A stretch of 60,233 nt of DNA from Pseudomonas tehranensis (GCF_014268615.1 NZ_JABWQV010000009.1:1-60233), one strand, 5' to 3'. Positions 8,376-21,403 are shown, numbered from the stretch's first letter. A program made the numbers and translations. Notes: a model not told the origin generated them from the sequence alone.

Positions 8376-10441
8376 ACAGGTTTTTTTCAGCCCTCGGTAT
8401 TTCGCTATGGATAGCGCTGTTGTCGCCGATGGTTCATGCGGCCAATCTGAAAACGCTGGATGTCGCGGCGCTGCCGGGGGACCGCATCGAGTTGAAACTC
8501 ACCTTCGACGGGCCGCCCCCCGAGCCTCGGGGCTACACGACCGAGCAGCCGGCCCGGATCGCTCTGGATCTGCCGGGGGTGACCAGCCAGCTGGCCCGCA
8601 AGAGGCATGATCTTGGTGCTGGAAATGCGCGAAGCGCCACGGTGGTCGAGGCGGCTGATCGTACCCGTCTGATCATCGGCCTTACCCAGCTTGCGCCCTA
8701 TACCGCGCGGGTCGAGGGCAACAGCCTGCTCGTGGTGGTCGGCAAGGGAGCTGTTGCCAGCGCTACTGCCCAGGCGCCACGCCCGGCGGCTCCCAGCGCT
8801 GTGCCCGCCAGAGCCAGTGCACCGGTGGGCAAGGCGATCCGCGGGGTAGATTTCCAGCGCGGCACCCAGGGCGAAGGCAACGTGGTGATCGACCTGTCGG
8901 ACCCCTCGATCGCCCCGGACATCCAGGAGCGTGAAGGCAAGATCATCCTCAACTTCGCCAAGACCCAGTTACCCGAACCGCTGCGAGTGCGTCTGGACGT
9001 CAAGGACTTCGCCACCCCGGTGCAGTTCGTCAATGCCAGTGCCGGCGCCGACCGGGCCACCATCAGCATCGAACCCAGCGGTACTTTCGATTACTCCACC
9101 TACCAGACGGACAACAAACTGACCGTCAGTGTCCGCCCCATGACTGTCGAGGATCTGCAAAAACGCGATGCCAGCCGCGAAGCCTACAGCGGTGAAAAGC
9201 TGTCCCTCAACTTTCAGGACATCGAGGTGCGCTCGGTCCTGCAACTGATTGCCGATTTCACCAATCTCAACCTGGTGGCCAGTGACACCGTGCAGGGCGG
9301 CATTACCCTGCGCCTGCAAAATGTGCCTTGGGACCAGGCGCTGGACCTGGTGCTCAAGACCAAGGGGCTGGACAAGCGCAAGGTCGGCAATGTGCTGCTG
9401 GTCGCCCCCGCCGACGAAATCGCGGCCCGTGAGCGCCAGGAACTCGAATCCCAGAAGCAGATTGCCGACCTGGCGCCGCTACGGCGTGAGCTGTTGCAGG
9501 TCAACTATGCGAAGGCTGCGGACATTGCCAAGCTGTTCCAGTCGGTGACCAGTGCCGAAGCCAAGGCCGATGAGCGCGGCACGATCACGGTCGATGAGCG
9601 AACCAACAACATCATTGCCTATCAGACCCAGGACCGGCTCGACGAACTGCGCCGGATCGTGGCGCAGTTGGATATCCCGGTGCGGCAGGTCATGATCGAG
9701 GCGCGGATTGTCGAGGCCAACGTCGACTACGACAAGAGCCTGGGCGTGCGCTGGGGTGGGTCGATACAAAAGGGCAACTGGAACTCCTCCGGGGTCACCA
9801 GCGGCGACTCCACCACCATCGGCACGCCGGGCAGCACCAGCACCAACCAGCCGTTTGTCGATCTGGGCGCGTCGGGCAATACCTCCGGCATCGGCATCGC
9901 CTTCATCACCGACAATGTACTGCTGGACCTGGAATTGACGGCCATGGAGAAAACCGGCAACGGGGAAATCGTCTCCCAGCCCAAGGTGGTGACGTCCGAC
10001 AAAGAGACGGCAAAAATCCTCAAGGGCACGGAGATTCCTTATCAGGAAGCCAGTTCCAGTGGTGCCACCTCGGTGTCGTTCAAGGAAGCCTCGCTGTCCC
10101 TGGAGGTGACCCCGCAGATCACGCCGGACAACCGCATCATCATGGAGGTCAAGGTCACCAAGGATGAGCCGGACTACCTGAACAAGGTGCAGGATGTGCC
10201 GCCGATCAAGAAAAACGAAGTCAACGCCAAGGTGCTGGTCAATGACGGCGAGACCATTGTGATTGGCGGGGTTTTCTCAAATACTCAGAGCAAGGTCGTA
10301 GATAAGGTGCCATTTCTTGGCGATGTGCCGTATCTTGGCCGCCTTTTCCGGCGTGATGTGGTTTCGGAGAAAAAATCCGAGCTGCTGGTGTTCCTCACTC
10401 CGCGTATCATGAATAACCAGGCGATTGCTGTGAGTCGTTGA
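8372..10441 (+). CDS. pilQ: Type IV pilus secretin PilQ
   Basis: This 689-residue outer-membrane pore protein has a cleavable signal (about 1-24), then two AMIN-type domains (about 25-130 and 145-245) thought to bind peptidoglycan. A secretin/TonB N0-type domain and N1 follow. The C-terminal secretin domain (about 430-685) carries the family signature ETIVIGGVF and [14 protein letters not shown] near the end. It is the last gene of pilMNOPQ, and aroK follows after only four bases, so it may share the transcript. Confidence 0.97.
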   Translation: MNRFFSALGISLWIALLSPMVHAANLKTLDVAALPGDRIELKLTFDGPPPEPRGYTTEQPARIALDLPGVTSQLARKRHDLGAGNARSATVVEAADRTRLIIGLTQLAPYTARVEGNSLLVVVGKGAVASATAQAPRPAAPSAVPARASAPVGKAIRGVDFQRGTQGEGNVVIDLSDPSIAPDIQEREGKIILNFAKTQLPEPLRVRLDVKDFATPVQFVNASAGADRATISIEPSGTFDYSTYQTDNKLTVSVRPMTVEDLQKRDASREAYSGEKLSLNFQDIEVRSVLQLIADFTNLNLVASDTVQGGITLRLQNVPWDQALDLVLKTKGLDKRKVGNVLLVAPADEIAARERQELESQKQIADLAPLRRELLQVNYAKAADIAKLFQSVTSAEAKADERGTITVDERTNNIIAYQTQDRLDELRRIVAQLDIPVRQVMIEARIVEANVDYDKSLGVRWGGSIQKGNWNSSGVTSGDSTTIGTPGSTSTNQPFVDLGASGNTSGIGIAFITDNVLLDLELTAMEKTGNGEIVSQPKVVTSDKETAKILKGTEIPYQEASSSGATSVSFKEASLSLEVTPQITPDNRIIMEVKVTKDEPDYLNKVQDVPPIKKNEVNAKVLVNDGETIVIGGVFSNTQSKVVDKVPFLGDVPYLGRLFRRDVVSEKKSELLVFLTPRIMNNQAIAVSR

Positions 10442-10445
10442 TTCT

Positions 10446-10964
10446 GTGCGAAATTTGATTCTTGTTGGGCCGATGGGCGCTGGAAAAAGCACCATCGGCC
10501 GTTTGCTGGCCAAAGAGTTGCGCCTGCCATTCAAAGATTCCGACAAGGAAATTGAATTGCGCACGGGTGCCAATATCCCATGGATCTTCGATAAGGAAGG
10601 CGAGCCCGGCTTTCGTGACCGCGAGCAGGCGATGATCGCCGAATTGTGCGCGTTCGACGGTGTGGTGCTGGCCACCGGTGGCGGCGCGGTGATGCGCGAG
10701 GCCAATCGTCGGGCATTGCATGCCGGTGGACGAGTGGTCTATCTGCATGCCTCCGTCGAGCAGCAGGTGGGTCGCACTGCCCGGGATCGTAACCGTCCGC
10801 TGTTGCGCACCGCCGACCCGGCCAAGACCTTGCGCGACCTGCTGGAGCTGCGTGACCCGCTGTACCGGGAGATCGCTGATCTGGTGGTGGAAACCGACGA
10901 GCGGCCGCCGCGGATGGTGGTGCTGGACATTCTTGATCGCCTCCAGCAACTGCCACCCCGTTAA
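10446..10964 (+). CDS. aroK: Shikimate kinase
   Basis: The 172-residue enzyme phosphorylates shikimate to shikimate-3-phosphate with ATP in the pathway to chorismate. The P-loop GPMGAGKST is at residues 8-16. DSDKEIE (shikimate and Mg contacts), the Arg in FRDRE and GGGAV follow in the expected order. Translation starts at GTG 10446, four bases after the pilQ stop. The pilQ-aroK-aroB order is conserved in gamma-proteobacteria. Confidence 0.97.
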   Translation: MRNLILVGPMGAGKSTIGRLLAKELRLPFKDSDKEIELRTGANIPWIFDKEGEPGFRDREQAMIAELCAFDGVVLATGGGAVMREANRRALHAGGRVVYLHASVEQQVGRTARDRNRPLLRTADPAKTLRDLLELRDPLYREIADLVVETDERPPRMVVLDILDRLQQLPPR

Positions 10965-10992
10965 TGCGTCGCGGGAAATGCGCTATCCTCGG

Positions 10993-11017
10993 CGTCCCGT
11001 CATGGCCCGCCGGGACG
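10993..11017 (+). other. Hairpin in the aroK-aroB spacer
   Basis: CGTCCCG (10993-10999) pairs with CGGGACG (11011-11017) around an 11-base loop. There is no T-run after it, so it is not a standard terminator. It may be an mRNA processing or stability element in the 147-bp spacer, or chance in a high-GC genome. Confidence 0.35.
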
Positions 11018-11111
11018 TGGCTGATGGCCATCGATTGACATCACAACAGGCACCGTGGACTTTCGTTAATTGCAGGCAGGACGCCTGATTCCATCTTCAC
11101 TGTGGGGACAC

Positions 11112-12212
11112 ATGCAGACACTTAAGGTCGACCTGGGCGAGCGCAGCTACCCGATTCACATTGGCGAAGGTTTGCTGGACCGGCCCGACTTGCTGGCGCC
11201 GCATATCGCCGGACGGCAAGTGGCGATTATCTCCAACGAAACCGTCGCACCTTTGTATCTGGAGCGTCTGACCCGCAGCCTGTCGGCTTTCTCGGTCATT
11301 TCCGTGGTGCTGCCTGACGGCGAAGCCTTCAAGAATTGGGAAACCCTGCAGCTTATTTTCGATGGCCTGCTGACCGCGCGGCACGACCGCCGCACCACGG
11401 TGGTGGCCCTGGGCGGCGGGGTGATCGGCGACATGGCTGGTTTCGCCGCCGCTTGCTATCAGCGCGGTGTTGATTTCATCCAGATCCCCACAACCCTGTT
11501 GTCCCAGGTGGACTCGTCGGTGGGCGGCAAGACCGGGATCAACCATCCGCTGGGCAAAAACATGGTGGGCGCTTTCTACCAGCCCAACGTGGTGCTGATC
11601 GACACCGCGACCCTCAATACATTGCCCGCCCGCGAGCTGTCTGCTGGGCTGGCTGAAGTCATCAAGTACGGGCTGATCTGCGACGAACCGTTCCTGGGCT
11701 GGCTGGAAGAAAACGTCGACCGCCTGCGTGGGCTGGATCAGGCTGCGCTGACCTACGCTATCGAACGTTCCTGTGCGGCCAAGGCTGCGGTGGTCGGTGC
11801 CGATGAGCGCGAGTCGGGCGTGCGCGCCACGCTCAACCTGGGCCATACCTTTGGCCACGCCATCGAAACCCACATGGGCTATGGTGTCTGGCTCCATGGC
11901 GAAGCGGTTGCGGCCGGTACGGTCATGGCCCTGGAGATGTCCGCGCGTTTGGGCTGGATCAGTGAACAGGAGCGCGATCGCGGTATTGCTCTGTTCCAGC
12001 GCGCCGGGTTGCCGGTGATCCCGCCCGAAGAAATGACCGAAGCCGATTTTCTCGAACACATGGCAATCGACAAAAAAGTGATCGACGGTCGCCTGCGTCT
12101 GGTGCTGCTGCGCCGCATGGGCGAAGCTGTGGTGACCGACGATTATCCGAAAGAGGTTCTACAGGCCACGCTGGGGGCGGATTATCGCGCCCTGGCTCAG
12201 CTTAAAGGTTAA
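11112..12212 (+). CDS. aroB: 3-dehydroquinate synthase
   Basis: The 366-residue enzyme converts DAHP to 3-dehydroquinate, the second step of the shikimate pathway, using NAD and a divalent metal. [11 protein letters not shown] is the dinucleotide-site signature, GGKTGIN holds a substrate-binding Lys, and [10 protein letters not shown] carries metal-binding histidines. ATG 11112 is preceded by GGGGA at a good distance. An in-frame ATG at 11070 would add 14 residues not normal for the family. Confidence 0.97.
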   Translation: MQTLKVDLGERSYPIHIGEGLLDRPDLLAPHIAGRQVAIISNETVAPLYLERLTRSLSAFSVISVVLPDGEAFKNWETLQLIFDGLLTARHDRRTTVVALGGGVIGDMAGFAAACYQRGVDFIQIPTTLLSQVDSSVGGKTGINHPLGKNMVGAFYQPNVVLIDTATLNTLPARELSAGLAEVIKYGLICDEPFLGWLEENVDRLRGLDQAALTYAIERSCAAKAAVVGADERESGVRATLNLGHTFGHAIETHMGYGVWLHGEAVAAGTVMALEMSARLGWISEQERDRGIALFQRAGLPVIPPEEMTEADFLEHMAIDKKVIDGRLRLVLLRRMGEAVVTDDYPKEVLQATLGADYRALAQLKG

Positions 12213-12222
12213 TAAGATTCCG

Positions 12223-13791
12223 ATGACTAGTTTGCATGCCGACGAGGCTTTCCTCGGCCATTTCCAGTTGAGTCATGACCCTTTCGCGCCACGGGTTCCA
12301 GGCTTCAAGTTTTTCCCCGCCCAACGCAAACCGGTTCTGGGCCAGTTGCATCACCTGGCGCGTTACAGCCAGTTGTTGCTGGTGGTTACCGGCCCGCAAG
12401 GCAGCGGCAAGACCTTGCTGCGCCAGGCCCTGGTGGCCAGCACCAACAAACAGTCGGTGCAAAGCGTGGTGGTGTCGGCCCGCGGCGCCGGTGATGCAGC
12501 CGGGGTGTTGCGTCAGGTGGCCCAGGCACTGAATGTCGCCCAGGCTGAAGTCGGTGCGATTCTTGATCAGATCGTGCAACTGGCGCTGACCGGGCAGGAA
12601 GTCTATCTGCTGGTGGACGATGCCGAGCAACTCGACGAGTCGGCCCTGGAAGCCTTGCTGGCCCTGGCTGCCGGTGCGCCGGAAGGTCGTCCCCACGTCT
12701 TCCTGTTTGGTGAGTCGTCGCTGATCGCCGATCTGGACCAGCTGAATCTTGAGCAAGAGCGCTTCCACGTCATTGAGCTGGCCCCCTACACCGAAGAAGA
12801 AACCCGTGAATACCTGGCCCAACGCCTTGAAGGCGCCGGTCGGGGCATCGAACTTTTCACCGCGGATCAGATCTCTGAGATTCACGAAAGCTCCGATGGC
12901 TGGCCTGGAAATATCAACCAGGTGGCCCGCGATGCTCTCATCGAAGTCATGATTGCCAGCCGCTCAGCGGTAAAGCGTCCAAGTATGGGGTTCAACATGC
13001 CGAAGAAACACGTATTGGCGATTTCCGCCGTCGTCGTGGTCGCGATTGCCGCCGCCTGGCTGATGCCGGGTCGCAGCAAGGCGCCGACCACCGGCGCACC
13101 CGCCAACGAGCAGGCACAACTGCCTCTGGGCCAGGACGCAGCGCAGCCCAATGGCGGCGCTCCGGAGGTGGAGTTCGCCGGTAACACCCAGCCGATGCCG
13201 CTGCCGCTGGTCGGCCAGTCGCAACCGGTCATGCGCAGTCCCTTGGCGGAGGCCGCTGGCGGTATCACCGAGGGTGATGACGGCGCGCCACCACCGATCG
13301 ATGACACCAGCGATACGCCGCCAACCGTGACCACCAGCGCCCCACCGGCGGGTGTGCCGGCTGGCCCGGCCCCAACTCCAGCCCCAACTCCAGCCCCAAC
13401 CCCCGCGCCCGCTCCGGCTGCCAAGCCTGCGCCGGCCCCCGCCCAGGTGGCCACGGCCAAGCCTGCTCCAGCCCCGGCAACCAAGCCGGCAACCCAGGCC
13501 GCTGGCGGTAGCTGGTACGCCGGTCAGGCTCCAGGCAGCTACGTGGTACAGATCCTCGGCACCAGTTCCGAAGCGTCTGCGCAAAAATTCGTCAAGGAGC
13601 AGGGCGGCGAGTACCGTTATTTCAAGAAAATGCTTAACGGCAAACCGCTTTATGTCATCACCTACGGCAATTTCGCCAACCGTGATGCAGCCGTTTCCGC
13701 CATCAAGGCCTTGCCAGCGAAGGTTCAGGCTGGTAAACCTTGGCCTCGCACTGTCGCCAGCGTCCAACAGGAACTGGCAGCAACTCGCTGA
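12223..13791 (+). CDS. DamX-like AAA/SPOR domain cell-division protein
   Basis: This 522-residue protein has an N-terminal ExeA-type AAA ATPase domain with Walker A GPQGSGKT at 57-64 and a Walker B-like LLVDDAEQ near 126. A single membrane helix follows (about 262-282), then a long Pro/Ala-rich linker (about 290-425) and a C-terminal SPOR domain (about 430-515) that binds denuded septal peptidoglycan. The neighbourhood downstream of aroB is where DamX sits in enterobacteria. E. coli DamX lacks a convincing P-loop ATPase, so this is the longer pseudomonad form. A role at the division septum is inferred from SPOR and position. Confidence 0.85.
   Translation: MTSLHADEAFLGHFQLSHDPFAPRVPGFKFFPAQRKPVLGQLHHLARYSQLLLVVTGPQGSGKTLLRQALVASTNKQSVQSVVVSARGAGDAAGVLRQVAQALNVAQAEVGAILDQIVQLALTGQEVYLLVDDAEQLDESALEALLALAAGAPEGRPHVFLFGESSLIADLDQLNLEQERFHVIELAPYTEEETREYLAQRLEGAGRGIELFTADQISEIHESSDGWPGNINQVARDALIEVMIASRSAVKRPSMGFNMPKKHVLAISAVVVVAIAAAWLMPGRSKAPTTGAPANEQAQLPLGQDAAQPNGGAPEVEFAGNTQPMPLPLVGQSQPVMRSPLAEAAGGITEGDDGAPPPIDDTSDTPPTVTTSAPPAGVPAGPAPTPAPTPAPTPAPAPAAKPAPAPAQVATAKPAPAPATKPATQAAGGSWYAGQAPGSYVVQILGTSSEASAQKFVKEQGGEYRYFKKMLNGKPLYVITYGNFANRDAAVSAIKALPAKVQAGKPWPRTVASVQQELAATR
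13369..13404 (+). repeat. 12-bp coding tandem repeat in the DamX-like linker
   Basis: Three tandem copies of GCCCCAACTCCA (13369-13380, 13381-13392, and a variant at 13393-13404) encode Ala-Pro-Thr-Pro units in the periplasmic linker. The unit is a multiple of three, so copy number can change without a frameshift. Confidence 0.75.
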
Positions 13792-13797
13792 AGATTC

Positions 13798-13818
13798 GGC
13801 GGCCTTACCCAGGCCGCC
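13798..13818 (+). other. GC hairpin after the DamX-like gene
   Basis: GGCGGCC (13798-13804) pairs with GGCCGCC (13812-13818) around a seven-base loop, seven bases after the stop codon. The following bases are C-rich and not T-rich, so an intrinsic terminator is only possible. Confidence 0.4.
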
Positions 13819-13961
13819 TCTCCCGGCACCTCAAAATTTCCGCAAGGGCGAGCGACCTTTCAGGCCGCGCGCCTTGTGGTGTCTGCGTCACAGTAGCGTT
13901 TGAGTCGCAGCGGTCGAACCCAAAAAAGTTTTGACTAGCACAGCGTATAGCTTTAAACCTT

Positions 13962-14121
13962 TCACAAATGCGACATGGATTTGCGACGTTTCGTCGTCAA
14001 ATTTGTGAGCCCTTGTGTCGGTGTGTACAATGACCTCCCTTTTGCCCCCGCAAAGCTGGCGTACGTTCGGCGCGGCACGCAACTGGCTGAATTGAAAAGA
14101 AATTTGCCTCGATAAGAGGCA
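13962..14121 (+). promoter_or_regulatory. gltB promoter, nested dyads and leader hairpin
   Basis: The 349-bp gap before gltB contains a sigma-70-like promoter, TTGTGA (14003-14008) and TACAAT (14026-14031) spaced by 17. The -35 is one arm of an 8-bp inverted repeat, TCACAAAT (13962-13969) with ATTTGTGA (14001-14008). Inside it is a smaller hairpin, CGACG/CGTCG, at about 13984-13996. Downstream, TGCCTC (14105-14110) pairs with GAGGCA (14116-14121) just before the GGTGAGAAAG ribosome-binding region. Regulator binding at the -35 and a leader structure near the start are plausible but unproven. Confidence 0.45.
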
Positions 14122-14140
14122 GCCTGGTGAGAAAGTGTCT

Positions 14141-17100
14141 ATGAAAGCAGGTCTGTACCAACCAGATGAATTCAAGGATAACTGCGGTTTCGGCCTGATT
14201 GCTCATATGCAGGGCGAACCCAGCCATACCCTTTTACAAACGGCCATTGAGGCCCTGACCTGCATGACCCACCGCGGTGGGATCAACGCCGACGGCAAGA
14301 CCGGTGACGGTTGTGGCTTGCTGATTCAAAAGCCTGACGAGTTTCTGCGTGCCGTTGCCCAGGAAACGTTTGGTGTGACCCTGCCCAAGCAGTACGCGGT
14401 GGGCATGGTGTTCTTCAATCAGGACCCGGTGAAGGCCCAAGCGGCTCGCGAAAACATGAATCGCGAGATCCTGGCCGCCGGCCTGCAATTGGTGGGCTGG
14501 CGCAAGGTGCCGATCGACACCAGCGTCCTCGGCCGCCTGGCCCTTGAGCGTCTGCCGCAGATCGAACAAGTGTTCATCGCGGGCGAAGGCCTGAGCGATC
14601 AGGACATGTCGATCAAGCTGTTCAGCTCCCGTCGTCGTTCGTCCGTGGCCAACGCCGCCGACACCGATCACTACATCTGCAGCTTTTCCCACAAGACCAT
14701 CATTTATAAAGGCCTGATGATGCCGGCGGACCTGACCGCCTTCTATCCGGACCTGAGCGACGAGCGCCTGAAAACCGCGATCTGCGTGTTCCACCAGCGT
14801 TTCTCCACCAACACCCTGCCGAAATGGCCGCTGGCCCAGCCATTCCGCTTCCTCGCCCACAACGGCGAGATCAACACCATCACCGGCAACCGCAACTGGG
14901 CGCTGGCCCGTCGCACCAAGTTCGCCAACGATCTGATGCCGGATCTGGAAGAGCTCGGCCCGCTGGTCAACCGTGTGGGCTCGGACTCCTCAAGCATGGA
15001 CAACATGCTGGAACTGATGGTCACCGGTGGCATCGACCTGTTCCGTGGCGTGCGCATGCTGGTGCCGCCGGCCTGGCAGAACGTCGAGACCATGGACCCG
15101 GACCTGCGTGCGTTTTACGAATACAACTCCATGCACATGGAACCGTGGGACGGCCCGGCCGGTATCGTCATGACCGACGGCCGCTACGCCGTGTGCCTGC
15201 TCGACCGTAACGGTCTGCGTCCGGCGCGCTGGGTGACCACCACCAACGGGTTCATTACCCTGGCTTCGGAAATCGGTGTCTGGAACTACCAGCCCGAAGA
15301 CGTTATCGCCAAGGGCCGCGTGGGGCCGGGCCAGATCTTTGCCGTGGACACCGAAACCGGCCAGATCCTCGACACCGACGCCATCGACAACCGTCTCAAG
15401 TCTCGTCATCCGTACAAGCAATGGCTGCGCAAGAACGCCCTGCGCATTCAGGCGACCATGGAGGACAACGATCACGGTTCGGCTTTTTACGACGTCGATC
15501 AGCTCAAGCAGTACATGAAGATGTACCAGGTGACGTTCGAAGAGCGTGACCAGGTGCTGCGTCCGTTGGGTGAGCAGGGCTACGAAGCGGTCGGCTCCAT
15601 GGGCGACGACACGCCGATGGCCGTGCTGTCCCAGCGCGTGCGCACACCGTATGACTATTTCCGCCAGCAGTTCGCTCAGGTGACCAACCCACCGATCGAC
15701 CCGCTGCGCGAAGCGATCGTGATGTCGCTGGAAATCTGCCTCGGTGCCGAGCGCAACATCTTCCAGGAGTCGCCGGAACACGCCTCGCGTGTGATCCTCA
15801 GTTCGCCGGTCATTTCCCCGGCCAAATGGCGCTCGCTGACCAACCTCGACCGCCCGGGCTTCCAGCGTCAGGTCATTGACCTGAACTACGACGAAAGCGT
15901 CGGCCTTGAAGCGGCGATCCGCAACGTGGCCGATCAGGCTGAAGAAGCCGCGCGCGCCGGTCGCACCCAGATCGTGCTGACCGACCGTCACATTGCCCCG
16001 GGCAAGTTGCCGATCCACGCTTCGCTGGCCACCGGTGCGGTGCACCATCGCCTGACCGAAAAAGGCCTGCGTTGCGACTCCAACATCCTGGTGGAAACCG
16101 CCACCGCTCGCGATCCGCATCACTTTGCGGTGCTGATCGGTTTCGGTGCCTCGGCGGTGTATCCGTTCCTGGCCTATGAAGTGCTGGGTGACCTGATCCG
16201 TACCGGTGAAGTGCTGGGCGACCTCTATGAGGTGTTCAAGAACTACCGCAAAGGCATCACCAAGGGCCTGCTCAAGATCCTCTCGAAGATGGGAATCTCG
16301 ACCATCGCTTCGTACCGCGGTGCGCAACTGTTCGAGGCCATCGGTCTGTCCGAAGAAGTCTGCGAGCTGAGCTTCCGTGGCGTGCCGAGCCGCATCAAGG
16401 GTGCGCGTTTCGTCGACATCGAAGCCGAACAGAAAGCCCTGGCGGCCGAAGCCTGGAGCCCGCGCAAGCCGATCCAGCAGGGCGGCCTGCTGAAGTTCGT
16501 CCACGGTGGCGAATACCACGCCTACAACCCGGACGTGGTCAACACCTTGCAAGCCGCCGTGCAGCAGGGCGACTACGGCAAGTTCAAGGAATACACCTCG
16601 CTGGTGGACAACCGTCCGGTGTCGATGATTCGCGACCTGCTCAAGGTCAAGACCCTGGATACGCCGCTGGACATCAGCGAAATCGAGCCGCTGGAATCGG
16701 TGCTCAAACGCTTCGATTCCGCCGGTATCTCCTTGGGCGCCCTGTCTCCGGAAGCCCATGAAGCCCTGGCTGAAGCCATGAACCGCCTCGGCGCGCGTTC
16801 CAACTCCGGCGAAGGTGGTGAAGACCCGGCGCGCTACGGCACCATCAAGAGTTCGAAAATCAAGCAGGTGGCTACCGGCCGCTTTGGTGTGACGCCGGAG
16901 TACCTGGTCAACGCCGAAGTGCTGCAGATCAAGGTTGCCCAAGGCGCCAAGCCTGGCGAAGGCGGTCAACTGCCCGGCGGCAAGGTCAACGGCCTGATCG
17001 CCAAACTGCGCTACGCAGTACCCGGCGTGACTCTGATCTCACCGCCGCCTCACCACGACATCTACTCGATCGAAGACTTGTCGCAACTGATCTTCGACCT

Positions 17101-18589
17101 CAAGCAGGTGAACCCGAAGGCGCTGGTCTCGGTGAAACTGGTGGCAGAAGCCGGCGTTGGCACCATCGCCGCCGGTGTGGCCAAGGCCTATGCCGACCTG
17201 ATCACCATCTCCGGCTATGACGGTGGCACTGGTGCATCGCCGCTGACCTCGATCAAATACGCCGGCGCGCCGTGGGAACTGGGCCTGGCCGAGACCCACC
17301 AGACCCTGCGCGGTAACGACCTGCGCGGCAAGGTCCGGGTACAGACCGATGGCGGCCTGAAAACCGGCCTGGACGTGATCAAGGCGGCCATCCTCGGCGC
17401 CGAGAGCTTCGGTTTCGGCACCGCGCCGATGATCGCCCTGGGTTGCAAGTATTTGCGTATCTGCCACCTGAACAACTGCGCTACCGGTGTGGCGACCCAG
17501 AACGAAAAGCTGCGCAAGGACCACTACATCGGCACCGTCGACATGGTGGTGAACTTCTTCACCTACGTCGCCGAGGAAACCCGCGAGTGGCTGGCGAAGC
17601 TGGGCGTGCGCTCGCTCGAAGAGCTGATCGGCCGTACCGACCTGCTGGAAGTGCTCGAGGGCCAGACCGCCAAGCAGCATCATCTGGACCTGACGCCGTT
17701 GCTGGGTAGCGATCTCATCCCAGCGGACAAACCACAGTTCTGCCAGGTTGATCGCAACCCACCGTTCGACAAGGGCGAGCTGGCCGAGAAGATGGTCGAT
17801 ATGGCCATTTCGGCGATCAACGACCTGAGCGGTGCCGAGTTCGATCTGGCTATCTGCAACTGCGACCGTTCCATCGGCGCGCGGATCTCCGGTGAAATCG
17901 CGCGCAAGCACGGCAACCAGGGCATGGCCAAGGCGCCGATCACTTTCCGCTTCAAGGGCACGGCAGGCCAGAGCTTCGGCGTCTGGAACGCCGGTGGCCT
18001 GAACATGTACCTGGAAGGCGATGCCAACGACTACGTGGGCAAGGGCATGACCGGCGGCAAACTGGTCATCGTTCCGCCCAAGGCCAGTGTCTACAAGACT
18101 CAGGACAGTGCGATCATCGGCAACACCTGCCTGTACGGCGCCACTGGCGGCAAGCTGTTCGCCGCTGGCACCGCGGGCGAGCGTTTCGCCGTGCGTAACT
18201 CCGGGGCCCACACTGTGGTGGAAGGCACCGGTGATCATTGCTGCGAGTACATGACCGGTGGTTTCGTCTGTGTCTTGGGCAAGACCGGTTACAACTTCGG
18301 CTCTGGCATGACCGGCGGTTTCGCCTACGTGCTCGACCAGGACAACACCTTCGTTGACCGGGTCAACCACGAACTGGTGGAAATCCAGCGGATCAGCGGC
18401 GAGGCGATGGAAGCCTACCGCAGCCACTTGCAGCGAGTGCTGGACGAATACGTCGAGGAAACCGACAGCGAGTGGGGTCGTGAACTCGCCGAAAACCTCG
18501 ATGACTATCTGCGCCGTTTCTGGCTGGTCAAGCCCAAGGCTGCCAACCTGAAGTCGTTGCTTTCCAGCACCCGTGCCAACCCGCAGTGA
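14141..18589 (+). CDS. gltB: Glutamate synthase (NADPH) large subunit
   Basis: The 1482-residue subunit transfers the amide of glutamine to 2-oxoglutarate, yielding two glutamates. A short propeptide is probably removed to expose Cys15 (DNCGFGL), the nucleophile of the class II amidotransferase domain (about 15-430). A central domain, the FMN-binding synthase barrel (about 840-1200) and the C-terminal beta-helix follow. The 3Fe-4S cysteines are in [12 protein letters not shown] near residue 1102. ATG 14141 is used because MKAGLYQ matches the family start and a ribosome-binding site lies just upstream. It forms an operon with gltD, 33 bp downstream. Confidence 0.98.
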   Translation: MKAGLYQPDEFKDNCGFGLIAHMQGEPSHTLLQTAIEALTCMTHRGGINADGKTGDGCGLLIQKPDEFLRAVAQETFGVTLPKQYAVGMVFFNQDPVKAQAARENMNREILAAGLQLVGWRKVPIDTSVLGRLALERLPQIEQVFIAGEGLSDQDMSIKLFSSRRRSSVANAADTDHYICSFSHKTIIYKGLMMPADLTAFYPDLSDERLKTAICVFHQRFSTNTLPKWPLAQPFRFLAHNGEINTITGNRNWALARRTKFANDLMPDLEELGPLVNRVGSDSSSMDNMLELMVTGGIDLFRGVRMLVPPAWQNVETMDPDLRAFYEYNSMHMEPWDGPAGIVMTDGRYAVCLLDRNGLRPARWVTTTNGFITLASEIGVWNYQPEDVIAKGRVGPGQIFAVDTETGQILDTDAIDNRLKSRHPYKQWLRKNALRIQATMEDNDHGSAFYDVDQLKQYMKMYQVTFEERDQVLRPLGEQGYEAVGSMGDDTPMAVLSQRVRTPYDYFRQQFAQVTNPPIDPLREAIVMSLEICLGAERNIFQESPEHASRVILSSPVISPAKWRSLTNLDRPGFQRQVIDLNYDESVGLEAAIRNVADQAEEAARAGRTQIVLTDRHIAPGKLPIHASLATGAVHHRLTEKGLRCDSNILVETATARDPHHFAVLIGFGASAVYPFLAYEVLGDLIRTGEVLGDLYEVFKNYRKGITKGLLKILSKMGISTIASYRGAQLFEAIGLSEEVCELSFRGVPSRIKGARFVDIEAEQKALAAEAWSPRKPIQQGGLLKFVHGGEYHAYNPDVVNTLQAAVQQGDYGKFKEYTSLVDNRPVSMIRDLLKVKTLDTPLDISEIEPLESVLKRFDSAGISLGALSPEAHEALAEAMNRLGARSNSGEGGEDPARYGTIKSSKIKQVATGRFGVTPEYLVNAEVLQIKVAQGAKPGEGGQLPGGKVNGLIAKLRYAVPGVTLISPPPHHDIYSIEDLSQLIFDLKQVNPKALVSVKLVAEAGVGTIAAGVAKAYADLITISGYDGGTGASPLTSIKYAGAPWELGLAETHQTLRGNDLRGKVRVQTDGGLKTGLDVIKAAILGAESFGFGTAPMIALGCKYLRICHLNNCATGVATQNEKLRKDHYIGTVDMVVNFFTYVAEETREWLAKLGVRSLEELIGRTDLLEVLEGQTAKQHHLDLTPLLGSDLIPADKPQFCQVDRNPPFDKGELAEKMVDMAISAINDLSGAEFDLAICNCDRSIGARISGEIARKHGNQGMAKAPITFRFKGTAGQSFGVWNAGGLNMYLEGDANDYVGKGMTGGKLVIVPPKASVYKTQDSAIIGNTCLYGATGGKLFAAGTAGERFAVRNSGAHTVVEGTGDHCCEYMTGGFVCVLGKTGYNFGSGMTGGFAYVLDQDNTFVDRVNHELVEIQRISGEAMEAYRSHLQRVLDEYVEETDSEWGRELAENLDDYLRRFWLVKPKAANLKSLLSSTRANPQ

Positions 18590-20041
<1,452 letters not shown>

Positions 20042-20070
20042 CTCGGTCCCGAGCTGAAATGCGGTAAAAA

Positions 20071-20188
20071 TGTGGGAGCGGGCTTTGTGGGAGCAAAGCT
20101 TGCTCGCGATTCAGGCGCCTCGGTACCCAAGAGACCGCAGTGTTTTCATCGCGGGCAAGCCTTGCTCCCACAAAATGGCTCCCACAGT
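20071..20188. repeat. REPIN-like REP cluster
   Basis: Several copies of the GTGGGAGC/GCTCCCAC core occur here: about 20071-20078, 20087-20094, 20163-20171 and 20180-20188. Palindromic GCTTGCTCGCGAT and ATCGCGGGCAAGC segments sit between them, giving two facing REPs with an extra half-copy at each edge. It lies between the gltD stop and the gltD terminator hairpin. Confidence 0.75.
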
Positions 20189-20243
20189 TGTTTTGTAGTG
20201 TCGGGGAGGCTGTGCTGCACCGCGACAAATTGCCCCGATAGAT

Positions 20244-20271
20244 AAAAGGCACGGCTCTTGCCGTGCCTTTT
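20244..20271 (+). terminator. Intrinsic terminator of gltBD
   Basis: AAAAGGCACGG (20244-20254) pairs with CCGTGCCTTTT (20261-20271) around a six-base loop. It lies about 200 bp after the gltD stop, beyond the REP cluster, and 48 bp before hemE. Confidence 0.88.
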
Positions 20272-20318
20272 GCGTCGCGCTCTGAGAAAATGCCCGCACT
20301 TTTTTTCCGGATGCCGAC

Positions 20319-21386
20319 ATGACTGCCCTGAAGAACGACCGTTTCCTCCGCGCCCTGCTCAAGCAACCCGTAGACGTCACCCCCGTGTGGATGATGCGTC
20401 AGGCCGGTCGCTACCTGCCGGAATACCGCGCCAGTCGGGCCAAGGCCGGCGACTTCATGAGCCTGTGCATGAATCCCCAGTTTGCCTGCGAAGTCACGAT
20501 GCAGCCGCTGGATCGTTACCCACAGCTCGACGCAGCGATTCTGTTTTCCGACATTCTCACCATTCCCGACGCCATGGGCCAGGGTCTGTACTTCGAGACA
20601 GGCGAAGGCCCGCGCTTCAAGAAAGTCGTCAGCACCCTGGCCGACATCGAAGCCCTGCCGATTCCCGATCCGCAGAAGGACCTGGGTTATGTCATGGACG
20701 CGGTCAGCACCATCCGTCGAGAACTCAACGGTCGCGTGCCGCTGATCGGCTTCTCCGGCAGCCCCTGGACCCTGGCTACCTACATGGTCGAAGGCGGCTC
20801 GTCGAAAGACTTCCGCAAGACCAAGGCGATGCTCTACGACAACCCGCAAGCCATGCACCTGTTGCTGGACAAGCTGGCCCAGTCGGTGACGTCCTATCTC
20901 AACGGGCAGATCCTGGCCGGCGCGCAAGCGGTACAGATCTTCGACACCTGGGGCGGCAACCTCTCGGCGGCGGCGTACCAGGAGTTCTCCCTGGCCTACA
21001 TGCGCAAGATTGTCAGCGGCCTGATCCGCGAACATGAAGGTCGCAAAGTCCCGGTGATCCTGTTCACCAAGAACGGCGGCCTGTGGCTGGAAAGCATCGC
21101 CGATGCCGGTGCCGACGCTTTGGGCCTGGACTGGACCTGCGACATTGGCAACGCCCGCGAGCGTGTTGGCAGCAAAGTCGCGCTGCAAGGCAACATGGAC
21201 CCGACCGTGCTTTACGCCAAGCCCGAGGCCATCCGCACCGAAGTCGGGCGCATCCTCGCCAGCTACGGCAAGGGCAGCGGTCATGTGTTCAACCTCGGCC
21301 ATGGCATTACGCCGGAAGTCGATCCGGAACACGCCGGTGCTTTCCTGCGCGCGGTGCATGAGTTGTCGGCCCAATACCACGACTGA
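20319..21386 (+). CDS. hemE: Uroporphyrinogen decarboxylase
   Basis: The 355-residue cytosolic enzyme decarboxylates the four acetate side chains of uroporphyrinogen III to give coproporphyrinogen III in haem synthesis. The family signature [16 protein letters not shown] is at about residues 21-36, carrying the Arg residues that bind substrate carboxylates. GFSGSPWTL in the middle and FNLGHG near the C-terminus (about 325) are also present. It stands alone with its own terminator and marks the right edge of the conserved core before the accessory LPMO-secretion block. Confidence 0.98.
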   Translation: MTALKNDRFLRALLKQPVDVTPVWMMRQAGRYLPEYRASRAKAGDFMSLCMNPQFACEVTMQPLDRYPQLDAAILFSDILTIPDAMGQGLYFETGEGPRFKKVVSTLADIEALPIPDPQKDLGYVMDAVSTIRRELNGRVPLIGFSGSPWTLATYMVEGGSSKDFRKTKAMLYDNPQAMHLLLDKLAQSVTSYLNGQILAGAQAVQIFDTWGGNLSAAAYQEFSLAYMRKIVSGLIREHEGRKVPVILFTKNGGLWLESIADAGADALGLDWTCDIGNARERVGSKVALQGNMDPTVLYAKPEAIRTEVGRILASYGKGSGHVFNLGHGITPEVDPEHAGAFLRAVHELSAQYHD

Positions 21387-21403
21387 TCGTAGCTCGCTCA
21401 TCC

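Noticed and set aside
10993..11017. Terminator between aroK and aroB
   Set aside because: The hairpin has no T-run, and the two genes are normally co-transcribed, so I list it only as a hairpin.
14990..16969. 659-codon open frame on the minus strand
   Set aside because: It lies wholly inside gltB on the opposite strand, with the same antisense composition and no motif. GltB is continuous through the region.
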